DNA of 64,000 bases from Copromyces sp. CBS 386.78 (taxonomy: Eukaryota > Ascomycota > Sordariomycetes > Sordariales > Sordariaceae), in assembly GCA_030685235.1 (NCBI GenBank), contig MU839084.1, forward strand, positions 1-64,000. Direction: 5' to 3'. The translations under genes were made by a program, and so were the position numbers. The notes beneath the pieces are model-generated. The model was not told the origin of the DNA, did no database searches, and saw nothing but the letters and a program-made list of their open reading frames with translations. Positions 22,389 through 35,521 of this stretch are shown in pieces. Positions within the stretch are counted from its first letter, which is position 1; the number at the start of each line of letters is the position of its first letter.

Positions 22389-25300
22389 TCAAAAATACCC
22401 CAACCCACTCCACCCAAGCACGCCACCCAGTTCCCCTCTAACCTCCTCCCACTCCATCCCTCCTCCCTCCTGTCCATGCAATCCATTCCTTAAGCCCATC
22501 AAGCTCAATCCACCATTTCCAATTATCTTGCCACTCCCCGCCGGATTCACTCCCCCGTTAGTACCAACCATGTACCCAGCCCGTCCCGCAATCTCCTGCC
22601 GTTTACCCGTTCCAAGCTCCATGAACCGCTCCAACACTTTCCCGTCCACAATGTTCCGTCCGATACCCGCGTCCACCCCCGGCAACTGCATGCTAGCCGA
22701 GGCTGAAGGCGAGGGCAGGCGGTAGCCCTTGGGGTTGAGACCGGCCGGGTGGGGGAGGGCGTTGGTTAGTTGGACTGCTAGCGACGAGAGGCGGCGGTAG
22801 GCGTTTTCTTGGAGGGGGCGGAGGGTGGCGATGAGGCCGGTGGGGGAGGCGAGGAGGAGAGTGTGGGGAGGATTTTCAACTTCTGTGCTAGAAGAGGGGG
22901 AGGTAGGGTAGACGACGGGGAGTAGGAGCGAGGAGGTGGGGTGGTGGGCGCCGGTGTTGAAGGTTGTGCGGTGGAGGAGGAGGTGGCCCTGGAGGGATTT
23001 GGGATCTGGAAAGGGTTCGTTAGTCTTTGAAGTTGAGAAAAAGGGGAGGAGGGAAAAAAAAAGGGGAGATACATACGCTCAGGATCGAATTGCAGGATGT
23101 GAATGTGACCATCTGCATCGCTAGCCACGATGTACAGCTCCTTTCCATCAGGCAAGAAATCCGCATTCAACACCTCCATCCTGGTCGAACTCTTGCCAAA
23201 CAGCATCATCTTGTAAGGCTCCTCCGTGTAACCGGTGAACCACACGCCCTTGAAGGCGTCGGCCATCAGACAGAGGCCCGTGCCGGGCAGCTCCTTGACA
23301 CTAGTGACGTAGCAGTTCATATCCATAAACGCCACGGGCAAGAGCGTCCCGTCTTCCTTGAGACCGCGCACCATGCACTTCTGGCCCTGGGCGACGAGCA
23401 TCAGACCCTGGGTGCCTACTTCAGAGAGGGCCGTGACCGCGCCGCGCGGGATGTCCTCCTTGGCGACCAGCTTCAGCTTCTTGCTGGTCTCGGGCTTGCC
23501 AGGTTCAGGAATGACGTCGGCAATGTCGAAGACGTAGACGCGGCCTCTGGTCGGAAGATCTTCACCCTTAGTGAGAGCGGTACCCACGGCGATGAGCTGT
23601 TTGCGCTCGTTGGTCGACTCAGACACTTCGAGGTTGAGTGTCTCGACGCAGAGCACAGTCTCGCACGGCTCCATTTCAACGGTGTCGATCACGGTCCAAG
23701 TGATGCCACTGAGGAGTTTCAGCATGCCGCGGTCAACCATGGGCTTGAACGTTATGTTCTCGCGCGCCCATTCCTTGTGGTAGTCGTCGTCCTTGGGCAG
23801 CTCAAAGGGTTCGACGTTGTTGCAGCCCACCACATAGGCCTGTGTAGGCGGGTGGTAGGCCACCGACTGGGTGTCAACTCCGACGGGGATTTTCTTGACG
23901 GAGAGACCGAGTTCGGCGAAGCTGCTGTCTGTAGGAATTTGTGTAACCCTCGCGATGCCGTTGGTGTCAGCGTAGATGAAACCATGCTCGCAACCTTCGG
24001 TGTGGAAGGAGCTCATGGCTTGAACGCCTGATCCCTGCAGGCTAAGCACCCTGGGACTGGACTTGGCTGTCTTTAGGATGAAGCTGGGCGACGAACCAGG
24101 AAGGAAGACAGTGCTGTAGCCCGAGATATTGCTGCAGCGCCGCATAGGAAGGAAACGCTGTGCATTATGGAGCTCATCATCGTCTATCGGCTTGTCCTCA
24201 GGGGCCTTGGCAAAGGTCGAGTTTGGTACTTTCTGGAAGAAGAGGGATTTTGAAAACGGCTGTCCAGCAGTAGTAGCCTTGAGCCGGTAGGGTTGGTATA
24301 GTGTGAGATCATCATTAGCATGGCGAAGCTGTACATTTAACGGTTAGTTAACAGCCGTTATGGTAGGACGGGTCTATGAGGACGTACGATAAGATATGGT
24401 GATTTGTGAGTTGTATCGCCCAAATCCGCTACCAAGATCTCGGCAACGGACTCCTTTGCCGTGCCTTTCCTGGCGGCATAGTCGGCAGAAAGCCCCGGTG
24501 GTATATAAGAAAGCCCCTCTGCCACATAGACTGGTTTCGTCAAGTCAGGTAGACGGTAGATCTAGTGAGGTACGTCAGCATGTCTTTATCCCTGAGAGGA
24601 GGCCGTGACGTTCTTACATATAGAACACCGCTTGTACTTAGAAGGAACATAAGGATGTTATCTTTTGTCCCTTTACCCGCCGTCTCATCGGCAAACACAC
24701 TGGTGGTGTCGGTATACAGGCATCCCGCCAACCACTTTGTGCTTGTCAAAATCTGATCCTCTTTCTCAACTTCATCAAGTTCCAGGAGCTTTGGACTCAT
24801 TTCGGCGATGAAAACGCTAAAGTCGTCCCGGATGAGAAGAAGGAATGGGTCAGCAATGCTGGCAGTCCGAACCCGTGGCTCCGCTCCTGTTTCTTCGTCA
24901 AGCATAGGCACGATCTGACTCAAGCCCAGGTCTAAGGACAGTATGTTAGTACAAAACTTGAGGCGTCGTGCAATCTCTAATCTCACGTACCTCCGTCATA
25001 GCATCGCACTTCCGACTTGAGAACTTGCAGAATTCTGGAGTCCTTCCCCATGGTCCCCGCCTCCACCGTGAAGCCAGCAGCCGGCTCAAATTCGGTTCCG
25101 GTAAGGCTTTCGAACCCAGCCGCTGTAAGGGCATAGACATCAGATGTTTCATAGCCGTCAAGATCCACCTTGGCTACGATCATGAACTTGTGGTGCTGTC
25201 CAGAGGTGTCATAGTCATTGCTTATGGGGCCTTTATCACCCACCAAGGTTTTTGGAATGGGTTTCTTGGCACAGACCGTCCAAAATCCTCTTGCCTCTGG

Positions 25301-27085
25301 GAACTCGAATCTTCCGATGATCTTTGGTTGGATTGCCAGGTTCATGATGGCAAGTGCACTGGCCTTTCCTCGTCCCACGGCACAGACTAGTTGGAGATCG
25401 CTGCGGACACCTTCAGAATTCCGTTCCTCCTCGCTGTCAGGCAACGTGACGGGCTGGCCATATGTCATCTTTTGTATTGGTGCGATGCTCAGGAGTCGGT
25501 CGTGGATTCGAAAGTTGAGATCTCCGCTCTTGGTGGCCTTGGCGGCGGACATGGCTTGCTCCGGAGACGTTGACTCCTCGCCATATAGGTCATCGTCGTC
25601 GTCCTCGAGATCTTCATCGTCAAGATCCAAGTCCAGATCGACATCCTGAATTCGCGACTTCCTCTTCTGAGTTTGGCCCTGTCTCCTGGTCCAGCCAAGC
25701 AAGACGGAATCGCCTTCCTCGGAGCCCACAAACACGGTAGACCTCCCCACCCGAGACAGCGAAGTAACGCGCGACTGTATGACACTACCTCCCGCTTCTG
25801 GGGCTAGCATCTTAATGCTCAGGCCCGATACCGTACGTCCGTCGATGCGGAAGGTGATGAGTCCCAGGCGGCCGTCGTTGAGAATCAGGAGGAATTCGCC
25901 GAGTTCTGCCGCCAAGACGTCGATAGCGCACCCTTCAAGGCGGAGGTCCAAATCGGATTGGTCGACAAGGCTAAAGGAGGTGGTCTGCTTGGTGAGAGGG
26001 TTGACAGCAACTCCGTTGGATTTGCCAGACTGGTCGATATGGATGAGTTCGTTGGCTCCTACAAGCAAAGCACCACCCACAGGTGCCGGGAGGGCGACAA
26101 CACGGAATAAATCCTGAGGCAGTCCGTTAACAGCCAGGATGGTGGTCGAGGCTCTTTGCTGGAGGTCAAGGGTGAAGACCATGTATGTAAAGTGGTCCTT
26201 GTGACCGAGCGAGTTGGAGGCGGTCTTGGTGGAGGACAGGACACCAATGGTGGGATCTCGATACTCATGCAAGAAGGCGAGATGCACAGGGTGGAGGAGA
26301 CTAGCTTCAAGTTTGGAGAGGCGAAGGACGAAAGATGGTGAATATGGTGTGTCTTCTATAGTGCTAGCTCCATTTGCGATGGCGCCGGAAAGGTCCTTTT
26401 TGGGCCTTGGGCCATCCAGCTCTTCATCCCAATTATCCATGTCCATGTCCTCATCCGGCTGTTTGAAGGGCAAGATAGCCAGGTTCCTCTCGCTGAACTT
26501 GAGCGCAGCGCATCTGCTCGCTGGATCTGCAACCAACAGAGTGGGATAGTGGTGTAGAGGCGCGACCCACGGGCTCCCTACGAGCTCTTCTTGTTCGTAG
26601 TAGTGAATCGAGACGGTCTCGAGAGTGTTGCGTTCGACATTCCACTCGACCAGACTGAGGCGGGCGTCGCGGAAGGAGAGGAGCAGGCAGTCGGCGCCGC
26701 CGGACGAGCTGCCGCTGGGCTTCTTGATCCGGGCGAGACCTGTTATGGTGCCGGGCAGGGTGACTTGGGCGACAAGTACCAGCTTGGCGCTATTGGCACG
26801 ATCGGCCCTTGCAGCAATATTATCTCCACCCAGAAACGAAGCCTCAAAGCCATCATCGTCGTTTACGAGTCTGCTATCGTAGCGGCCGGCCGTGGAGGCC
26901 TTGGTTGGGTTGGCGCCATTGAGGGTAGCGGGGGCATCGAGCTCGGCGGAAACGACCTTTGTCTTGAATATCTGGAGTAGTGACGCTTTTGCGACGGCGA
27001 GATTAATACCCTGGCCAGGGACGAGCTGGACGGTTACTGAATGGGTGACGGCCGTGGGCGGCGTCAACTCTGTATAGCATTGCAT
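22389..27085 (-). CDS. cft1: Cleavage and polyadenylation specificity factor subunit CFT1 (CPSF160), five exons
   Basis: A large nuclear RNA-binding scaffold of the pre-mRNA 3'-end cleavage and polyadenylation complex, the fungal counterpart of CPSF160. On the minus strand exons run 27085-24991, 24931-24618, 24561-24388, 24328-23077 and 23005-22389. Introns are 56-71 bp, all GT-AG, and the frame is continuous to give 1,483 aa, normal for the family. The N-terminal MMS1/CPSF beta-propeller part spans roughly residues 80-600. An acidic Asp/Glu-rich loop lies near residue 480-500. Conserved CFT1 segments include DEETGAEPRV, STKWLAGCLY and IYRLPDL near exons 2-3. The C-terminal CPSF_A domain (about residues 1,080-1,440) contains YVFDIADVIPEPGKPE and the VASDADGHIHILQFDPE stretch that crosses intron 4. 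The start is the first ATG of the long frame. FAB1 diverges from the same upstream region. Confidence 0.96.
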
Positions 27086-28895
27086 CGTGTGGGATTTGGG
27101 AGCATGTCGATGCTAGACGAAGCTCGGAATAATAAGTCTGGCGGCAGTGAGGTGATTCTGATGTTCTGTTATTCTTCGGTAAAGGTTAGCGTGCCAGGTG
27201 CGGAACGGTTGTAACGTGAAGACGAAGCTACGCAATCCCAGAGTTAGTTAGTTCCCTATGCGCGTTTGTTGTGATGTTGAGGTGGATGGATGATGGAGGA
27301 TATGATTCCTTCCAGAGTTGAAGTTGCAAGTCGACACGACCCGACCTCCAATGATAGTTCCAATCCAATGCGCGTCGCGACTGATTGGCTGCAACAACCA
27401 GTGACGCTGAAAGCGCCAAGCGTTGAATTGGAGAGCTGCCTCAGTGCCAGAGCTGTGTCACGGCCAAAGAGAGACACTCGCTGCCAGCTGCCCGCCGTTG
27501 AGAAAGTTCTGGACCACACGTTCCACTTTGATGGCTTGCTTGACCCCACCTCAGCTGACCCACCCCCTCGACACCCGACCAGTTCACGTGGAGCACTGAA
27601 CAAGATATTAGCATGGTACAGCACGTTGTATGGCAGCAGACTGAGACATTCTTGTACAAAGCAATGACAGCCAGCCTGTGACGCCATACGATCGGTTGGC
27701 ATTCCGGGTGGGCAGTGTGCGTGACCACAACGTTTGCCTGCCACTGACAAACTGCACCTCCATAGGGAACCTAGAGGTATGTACTCTACTAGTAGCTGAA
27801 GTGCTCAGGCTGCAACAGTGCAACATTCACTGCACCCCAACCGATCACTTGATATCCCGCTCAGGACGACATTAACGGCGGGGGAGACCCCACGAGGCAG
27901 ACCCAAACATCTGCTGGGCGGCCCGCCGGTGCCTGAACTTGTTACAAACTTTTCTTCATTCCATTTCCAAACGGAAGCGAACGGGAGTGGTGCCTAGAGG
28001 TACCTACCCTGACATCAGACTTTGGCTCACCATTGGCGATCCCGCACCTGCTCTTCCACTTTCCCCTCCAACCAAACAACGTCCTCCAATATTTACTTTT
28101 ACCAGAACTCCATGTGCAATACTTGAGGCGCAACACCACCACAAACCTTGCTGGACCCTTCTTTTCCGGATCTGATTCATGACTGGGTGTCTCTCCCTTG
28201 TCTGATGCACCCCACGTCATCCGGCCATTGATCTTCTCCACGATTCCATCCGTACCACTGCGACTTTGTCACTGTTTTATTTATTTTTTTATCCCGTTCC
28301 GCTGGGCTGGCAGCTGGCTGACTGTCACGGTCCGGGCATTTCTTTTCCAACTTCTGCCGTGAGTCTTCTTCTTCAGATCAAACAATCACCACCCAACACC
28401 GGAACCTCGGTGGCCCAATATCTGGGATTGTCAAAGCAGGAATCTGAACCAACTCACCCTAACCCATGTGATAGGTTCTTTATCCTTTTTCTCCATTGGT
28501 CCCCTGTTAAGATCGATAACAGCGAACCTGTGACCTACAAGAAGACTACCTTAGGCTTGGCCGCGGGGCAAACTATCGCTAAACACCCAAACAACCAAAA
28601 GAGTCAAGACCAAGCTAGACGGCGCCAGAACCGGCTATCGGGCATCCAGACATCCAAGTCAAAACCCATTCGATGTTCCGGTTGCCTCCTTTCTCTTCCG
28701 CCTTTAAACCTTTGTTGCCATTGACGTTCTAGTCCACCACAACCCATGACCATACCGCTTGCCCGTCACCTTGTCCACTTGTTCAACCTAGAGAGTGTAC
28801 CTGATAAAGGATGATTTCCGACCCTTCTTCTCTCCTGGATTAGCAACGACATCTTTGTCGTCACTTCTACCTTCTGAACGACCACTTCCGCCGCG
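27086..28895. promoter_or_regulatory. Bidirectional intergenic region between CFT1 and FAB1
   Basis: About 1.8 kb separates the two start codons and must hold both promoters and 5' untranslated regions. No convincing TATA box is seen. The FAB1 side is pyrimidine-rich, typical of fungal leaders, and contains several short upstream ATG frames. Longer frames in it (for example 28,266-28,724) have no recognisable product and are not treated as genes. Confidence 0.6.
28746..28814 (+). promoter_or_regulatory. Candidate upstream ORF in the FAB1 leader
   Basis: An ATG-initiated 22-codon frame ends in TGA 81 bp before the FAB1 start codon. If the leader is not spliced it would be scanned first and could lower FAB1 translation. 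Whether it is in the mature mRNA cannot be told from sequence. Confidence 0.3.
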
Positions 28896-31800
28896 ATGGC
28901 TTCCGGATCAAACAGGCCATTCAAGCTCCCCCTTGGTCCCCTTTCGCGCTCTAAAGATGGCGACCATTCCTCCGAGTCCGACTATCCGGGCGGCCGTCGC
29001 GACTCTATGGCTGCTCTCTCCATGTCTTCCCATGTCAACCAGGAACAGCTCGCCAATACCCTTGACCGGATTCACAACACGGCAAGCCAATCCGGAGTCC
29101 TGACCACCTTCAACGATTTCGCCCCACCTCCACCACCCGGTACTGTGCCGGTCGCCGAGAGCAAGGGAACTGCGGGCGAGTTGGTACAACAAGGCCTGAG
29201 TGGTCTCTACAGCCGTTTCAAGGAGGTCGTCGGGGTGTCGGGGAAATCTTCTGCCCACGAGGCCGAAAGTTCTACTAACTCCCAGGATGCCGCGTCCAAG
29301 AATCCCAAGAGCCCTATTCCCAATAGCTCCAACAACAGTAGCGCCAAGATATCGATTCCTTCCCTTCCCAGGGGGGACAGCTCGTCCATTAATTCGCCTT
29401 TTGATGCAAAATCGCCCTTCGATGCGAAATCACCCTTTGAGGCAAAGTCACCCTTTGAACCAAGGCACACCTTTGATGGGCCCGCCTCTCTCGAGATTCC
29501 ACCCGCCACGTCTACCGGCACATCACCGGTTTCGCCAACCACCATACCAGCAGACCTCCAGTCCCCCCCACAGACAACTAGACCACCATCACTTGCTACG
29601 CTGCAGAGCCTCAAGACCGGAAACTCGAGCGCACAGACGATTCCGAGGACGGGAAGGACGCCCCAGTCAACTGCTGCCAGCCCTACAGTTGCCCCCTTCA
29701 TGCCAAAAGCGCCGTTTGAAAGGGATAGTTCTAGGGGTCCTGCCAGACACCTCGATGAACCCTCAAGTTGGGGCTCTAGCCGGCGGAGCATCAGCAGACA
29801 TGGTGATGGATCCACGCCGCCTAGCATCGCCGTGAGAACAAGTGTAGATAGCACCACGGCCGCTTTAGCACGCGGTAGAAGGGAGGATGACGTGAGTCGC
29901 GACAACAGCATCGACAGCCCCATGAGCCCTTCTAGGCCTATACCAGACGTGCGCATCTCCTCTGCCTCGTCGCGCTTGTCTGAGACCAACCAGGTTAAGC
30001 GAAGGCCTGCCATTATTGACCGTATAAGTCAGTCAAGAGGTCATAGCCACTCCAGGTCCTCGTCTCTGGAACCCGGCAAGGCAGAGCCCAGCCCCATTAG
30101 CACATCAGCACACAGCACTGTTTATCATGACTCGTTTACTCATAATGTCAAACCACAGAGGTTACAATCTGGGGCCATGAAAATCCCAGGCACCACGACA
30201 AACGAGGGGGCCCCTGAGGTCGTCAATGCTAGGTTAGAAATGATGAAGAAGCAGGTCCTGAGCAAAGAGTTCTGGATGAAAGACGAAACCACCAAAGAAT
30301 GCTTTGCCTGCGGTAGCCCATTTTCTGCCTTTCGACGAAAGCATCACTGCCGCACTTGTGGCTGCATCTTCGATTCAAAATGCACCTCTACCATTCCAGG
30401 ACAGAAGTTTGGCGTTCAGGGAACCCTTCGCGTCTGCAAGAATTGCTTGGAGGTTATAAACCGCCGCTATGAAAGCGGTTCTGATGATTCAGGGGATGAG
30501 CCCTTTTTGCCCGCCATCTTTCGATCCAACCAGACCAAGCCGCCTCCTCTTCCAGCTAGACCTCAGGCGGACGACGAGCTTAATTTTGCCGAAAGAACAG
30601 AGCAAGCGAATGACACAAGATCCGCAAAAACACCGATGATGGCGATTCCAGCCACACGGCGAGTTGGTGATAGCAATCGTCACTCTGCAGTTCTGGAAAT
30701 TGACATGCCACAGCTCAGCCGCCCAGGATCATCTCGGTCACTGAGATCACTCGCGGCGGGAAGACCGCAATCATCTAACCATCGGAGGCTTCATTCAAAA
30801 CATACGTTTTTGACTAGATTCAAGTCTACTACAAATGACGATAGGGCACCTTTTCGCAAGCCTGCTAGCGAAGAACTTGGGAGGAAATCGAAACTCAGCG
30901 CCTTCCACGACGACAATATCATTGATCCAGAACTTGCGCCCTATATGTCGGACGAGTCAAGTGATGATGAACAAATGAGTAGCATATTTGCAACCTTGAA
31001 CGGCAATGATATGCCAGCGGCCAGCTTGGATCCTGACAAAGCAGGCACGGGTGCCTTTATGAACGCTTCAAACAGAAAACATAGGTTCCGCTACGGCGAG
31101 AAGAGCACCAGCGGACTTAGTTATACCAGCAGAGGCCACGATGATACTGGCTTACCAACTCTCCCTCTCCATACCCGGCCAACCAGGAAGAGAAACCTCA
31201 GCACTGCAAGTGTCACGGGCCACCCGCTGCGGTCACCACGCCCGAGATCTGGTATCTTCAGCCTCATGCTAAGCACTGGCCCCTCAGCGGACGCCTTGTC
31301 TATATGGGATAATCCCGGAGTTGTCGAAGCATCTACACTCAGTAGAAGGGATTCTTATTTCGAGGGCAGGTCATCAACTGGCGGTCTCAACCCCACGAGC
31401 ATGAGCCACGTCAAAAAGCTTTTCCGACAACTATTGAACGATGCGGATATTCCCAACCCTTCAGCGTGGGAAAAGGCCCTTATCCCAATCCTTGATAGGT
31501 GCGCTGATGATGTCGACCCGGACATCCGCAACGGAGACGACATGGACATTCGACACTGGATCAAGCTGAAAAAGATACCCGGCGGCAAACCGGGCGATAC
31601 TGCTTACGTCCATGGAGTTGTCTTCTCCAAAAACTTGGCCCTGAAGACCATGCCCCGCAAGATCGAGAATCCCAAAATCGTTATCATCACTTTCCCAATC
31701 GAGTACCAGCGGCACCAGGAGCAGCATTTTATGAGCTTGCAGCCGGTCATAGAGCAGGAAAAGGAGTATCTGAGGATGGTGGTCAAGAGAATCCTAAAGC

Positions 31801-34800
31801 TCGAGCCTCGGGTGTTGCTTGTGGAAAAAAACGTTTCTGGCGTGGCTTTACAATATCTTTCGGAAGCTGACGTTGCGGTCGTGTATAACGTCAAGCCGTC
31901 GGTTATTGAGGCTGTTTCACGAATTGCAAACATCCCGATCATCTCATCCATGGATATGCTAAGCTTGGGTGCCCACGTTGGAACCTGTCAAAACTTCGAT
32001 GTCAAGACCTTCGTCAACAAGGAGCTCAGAGGCAGGAAGAAGACGTACATTTTCATCTCCGGCTGTCCAAAAGAGCGCGGCTGTACCATTGCTCTTCGTG
32101 GCGGGTCGACCGAAATTCTGTCCCGGATGAAGAGGATCACCGAGTTTATGGTTTACGTGGTATATAACCTGAAGCTCGAATCCTGCTTGATGCGTGATGA
32201 ATTCGTTTATGTGCCTCCGGAGCTTGAGTCTCCTACACGGCAAGCCACGAAGCTTCTGAGTGATGGCAGTCAGGTTCCGTCATCGACCACTCCAAGCACA
32301 CAGACCGGGGACAAGCTGACTCACAGCGGGGCTGAACGAATGCCCAAAGACAATGAGCCTTCTGGACCATCTGAGGTAACCGATAAGCCTAGCGGGAGCA
32401 GGATATTGGCAGGGGAACATCCAGCCACCGACTTCGACACCAGCTCATCAATCAAGGAGGAGACTGCGGAGGAGCTGGCTCGGGCTGAGTCCGAGACAAA
32501 CGAAGGCCAGGGTGCGGAAGACTTGCCTATGCCAACGTATTATGGTGACATGGTCGCCAAATACGAGACCAGAATTCTTTCTGCATCACCTTTCGTCAAG
32601 TTCACTCAACCATATCTGCTCATGAGAGCCCGAGAGCAGGAGAGGCGTCTGGTGTATCTCAAACGTCTTCGCGACCAGGACATTGTCGAAGAATTTGGAG
32701 AAAGTGAGAAGAGCGAGCATCAGCCTAGGCAGTTTCAGCTTATTAAGCCTGAAATGGTGCATGAGCTCGGCCAAAAGGCTCCGCGCCACATCATGGAGGT
32801 CCTCCATGCTGTCCATGATGCGGAATACGACAAGGCCTTGTACAACTACCAGACCCAAACCAGGCAGTGGGAGAATTACATACAGGGAAGTCTCGACCTG
32901 TTCGATCCATACTCGCATCAGAGCATCGTTGTCCTGTACTCGGTCACGTGTAATGTGACCCAGGTCCCATGCACGGAGCCCAGCGTGGTGGCGTTTGAGT
33001 TCTATAGGGAGACTCCAGACGCACTTGGTGGAATGTACCAAGATTGTACCCTGGGGCAGTACATCGAGGACGTCTGCGAAAGCGCTGACTCAATTTGTCA
33101 CTCCAACGGATGCGACCGAAAGATGTTTGAGCATTACCAGACGTATGTTCACGAAAACGCGCGAATCACCGTCATGGTGGAGGACAAGCCAAAGTGGCCA
33201 GAGAACTTCCCCGAGAAACCACACGAAAGAGATGGTTGGAAAGATGGCACCGGCATCTGCATGTGGAATTACTGCAAGGTGTGCAGCAAACATTTTGGAC
33301 TGATGCCCATGTCGGTGAGCACCTGGAAGTATTCTTTCGGGAAGTATCTGGAACTGTCATTTTGGAGTCGTGGTCTACGCCTTCATCCGGAGACAGGATG
33401 TCCTCACGATCATCAAAAAGACCATGTTCGGTTCTTCTACTACCTTTATCGCGACATTGCCGTCAGGATACACTACGATCCAATCGACTTGTACGAAATC
33501 ATTGTCCCTAGGTCAAGGATCACCTGGAAGGTTGACCATGACCTGAAGTTGAAGAACGAAGTCTTTACCAAGGCAGAAGAGCGCTGGAACCGCTTCATCA
33601 ACTCCGTCAAGGCCAGGTTAAAGAGCATCAGGATTGACAGCGTCTTGCCGGAGAAGACGGAGCACTGCAAAGCCGAAGTGGAAAGACTGAAAGAGAAGGT
33701 TCAGGGGGACCAGGACGAGCTGATTCAGGACCTTCAGGAGGCCTACATGGGCTCAAAGTACTACGAGGTTCTCCCTATGAACGGAGTTATACGTCAGATG
33801 GCGGAGAGGGCTACCGAATGGGACGTGGCATTCAACAAATTTGAGGCCGACTTCCTCTCGGACAAGGATGTTCGTCAGTTGACTATCATCCAGCTGAAGA
33901 AGATGTTTGACCCTAAATCCGGATCCGCGGGTAATGAACTTGGGGAGAAGCCGTCAGCTGAAACAGTCCACTCCAATGCCAACATCTGCGAACCAGAAGA
34001 GAAAGAAAAGCCTTCACAGCCAACGGAAGATGAAGGCGCGAGCCCCAAGACGCATTCACCAGTGTCTTCCGCGGCTAGGCCCGTTTCTGTGGTGAAGGAA
34101 GAAGCGGTGGATGAAGCCGGGTCCATTCTGGAAAAAGTTGAGCCTCTTGACCTTGCAACTGCATCCTCCGCCACGCTTATTAAGAATGGGGCGGATCCGG
34201 TCCTGGAAACAGCAAAGGTCACCTACAACGAGCCGACTCCAACCGTCACCGCCGCAACCCCCCAACCACTCCCTACACCTCTCTCAAAACTCAACGAAGC
34301 ACCTCAGTTTACCGGTGGTGAGCTTTCTTTGGTAGAGATGATCGAACTCAAACGCCGAGAGCAACAAGCAGCCATGCCCGAGGCTAGCACCTCTGCCGCC
34401 GGCGAGGGTTCGATGGAAGGTTTCAGGCCTATTGTTATACCGGAGCGCACGTCATCCCGTAAGGCGGGCCTGACGGTGTCGCCTCCCTTGACACGGGCCA
34501 TTTCGCAACCAGTGGGAGCTATTCCGAAGCTACAGTCCGCTATTCCGAAGGCTAAGGAGCATAAGATGCCAGAGCCGGGTGATCTTGTGCGGGCAACAGG
34601 AGAGGGCTCATCTCTCAAGGGAGATAAGAAGTTTCTTGGTATGAAGATCCGTCCTTCTGCTATTCCACGCTATCGGCATAGGAATTCGAAGGTGTTCACT
34701 CTCGCACGGCACTTTGAGGAGTTGAGCCGAGAGTTTGAGAAGGAGCGAATCAAGGACAAGAGAGAGCGCCAGGCCAAGATGTCTTTCCCACGTGCATATC

Positions 34801-35479
34801 TGCCACGTTCTACTACCAAGGCGATCGTGGAGATCTACGAGGATGTCGACCAGGCTGTACAAGAACCCGGTACCGCGGAAGAGGGCCACCCCGGTGACAG
34901 CGACTCAAAGGACAAGAAGACAATGGAGGGATCCACTCCGGCAGATCAATCCCAAGGGGATCATTCCAGATTGTCTGCAGACCACGGCAGCAACTCGCTT
35001 GGGGAAATCCCATCCCGAGAGCCTACTCCTGAAGATCTGAACCACGAAGCAGACGGAGACGAAGGACAACACGAAAGCGAAGCTGAATCTGATGACGAAG
35101 GTGCAGAAAGTGATGCCGACCGGTCAACATATACGTATGACGATATCCCGACCGATGTCAGGGACATTGCTGCATCCATCGAGCCAAGTGAGGAGATACC
35201 CGAAGAGCTGCCAAAGCACCAAAGGAAGAGCCTCATGACCATGCTCACCAACTTCTGGGCTGAGCGCTCCGCCAGTGGATGGCCCACACTTGACTACCCT
35301 TACAATTCGACTGACCACATGTTTACCGACTCGAACGTGATTGTCAGAGAAGACGAGCCAAGTTCGGTTGTGGCATTTGCGATGAATTCCACGGATTACC
35401 ATGTCCAGCTTCGAAATATTCGAAGAAACTCTAGGAAAACCCAGCAGCAACAACAAGCACAGAAGCAGCAGCAGAAAGA

Positions 35480-35521
<42 letters not shown>

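Noticed and set aside
23027..24031. 334-codon open frame on the plus strand
   Set aside because: It lies entirely antisense to exons 4-5 of CFT1, whose protein and splice sites are unmistakable. Antisense openness follows from the codon bias of the real gene.
25779..26117. 112-codon plus-strand frame and similar ones across 25,200-27,000
   Set aside because: Shadows of CFT1 exon 1 with no domain of their own.
28266..28724. 152-codon plus-strand frame upstream of FAB1
   Set aside because: Lies in the probable FAB1 promoter and leader, with no recognisable product or splice link to the gene.
29207..30013. 268-codon minus-strand frame
   Set aside because: Antisense to the low-complexity N-terminus of FAB1, with no independent support.
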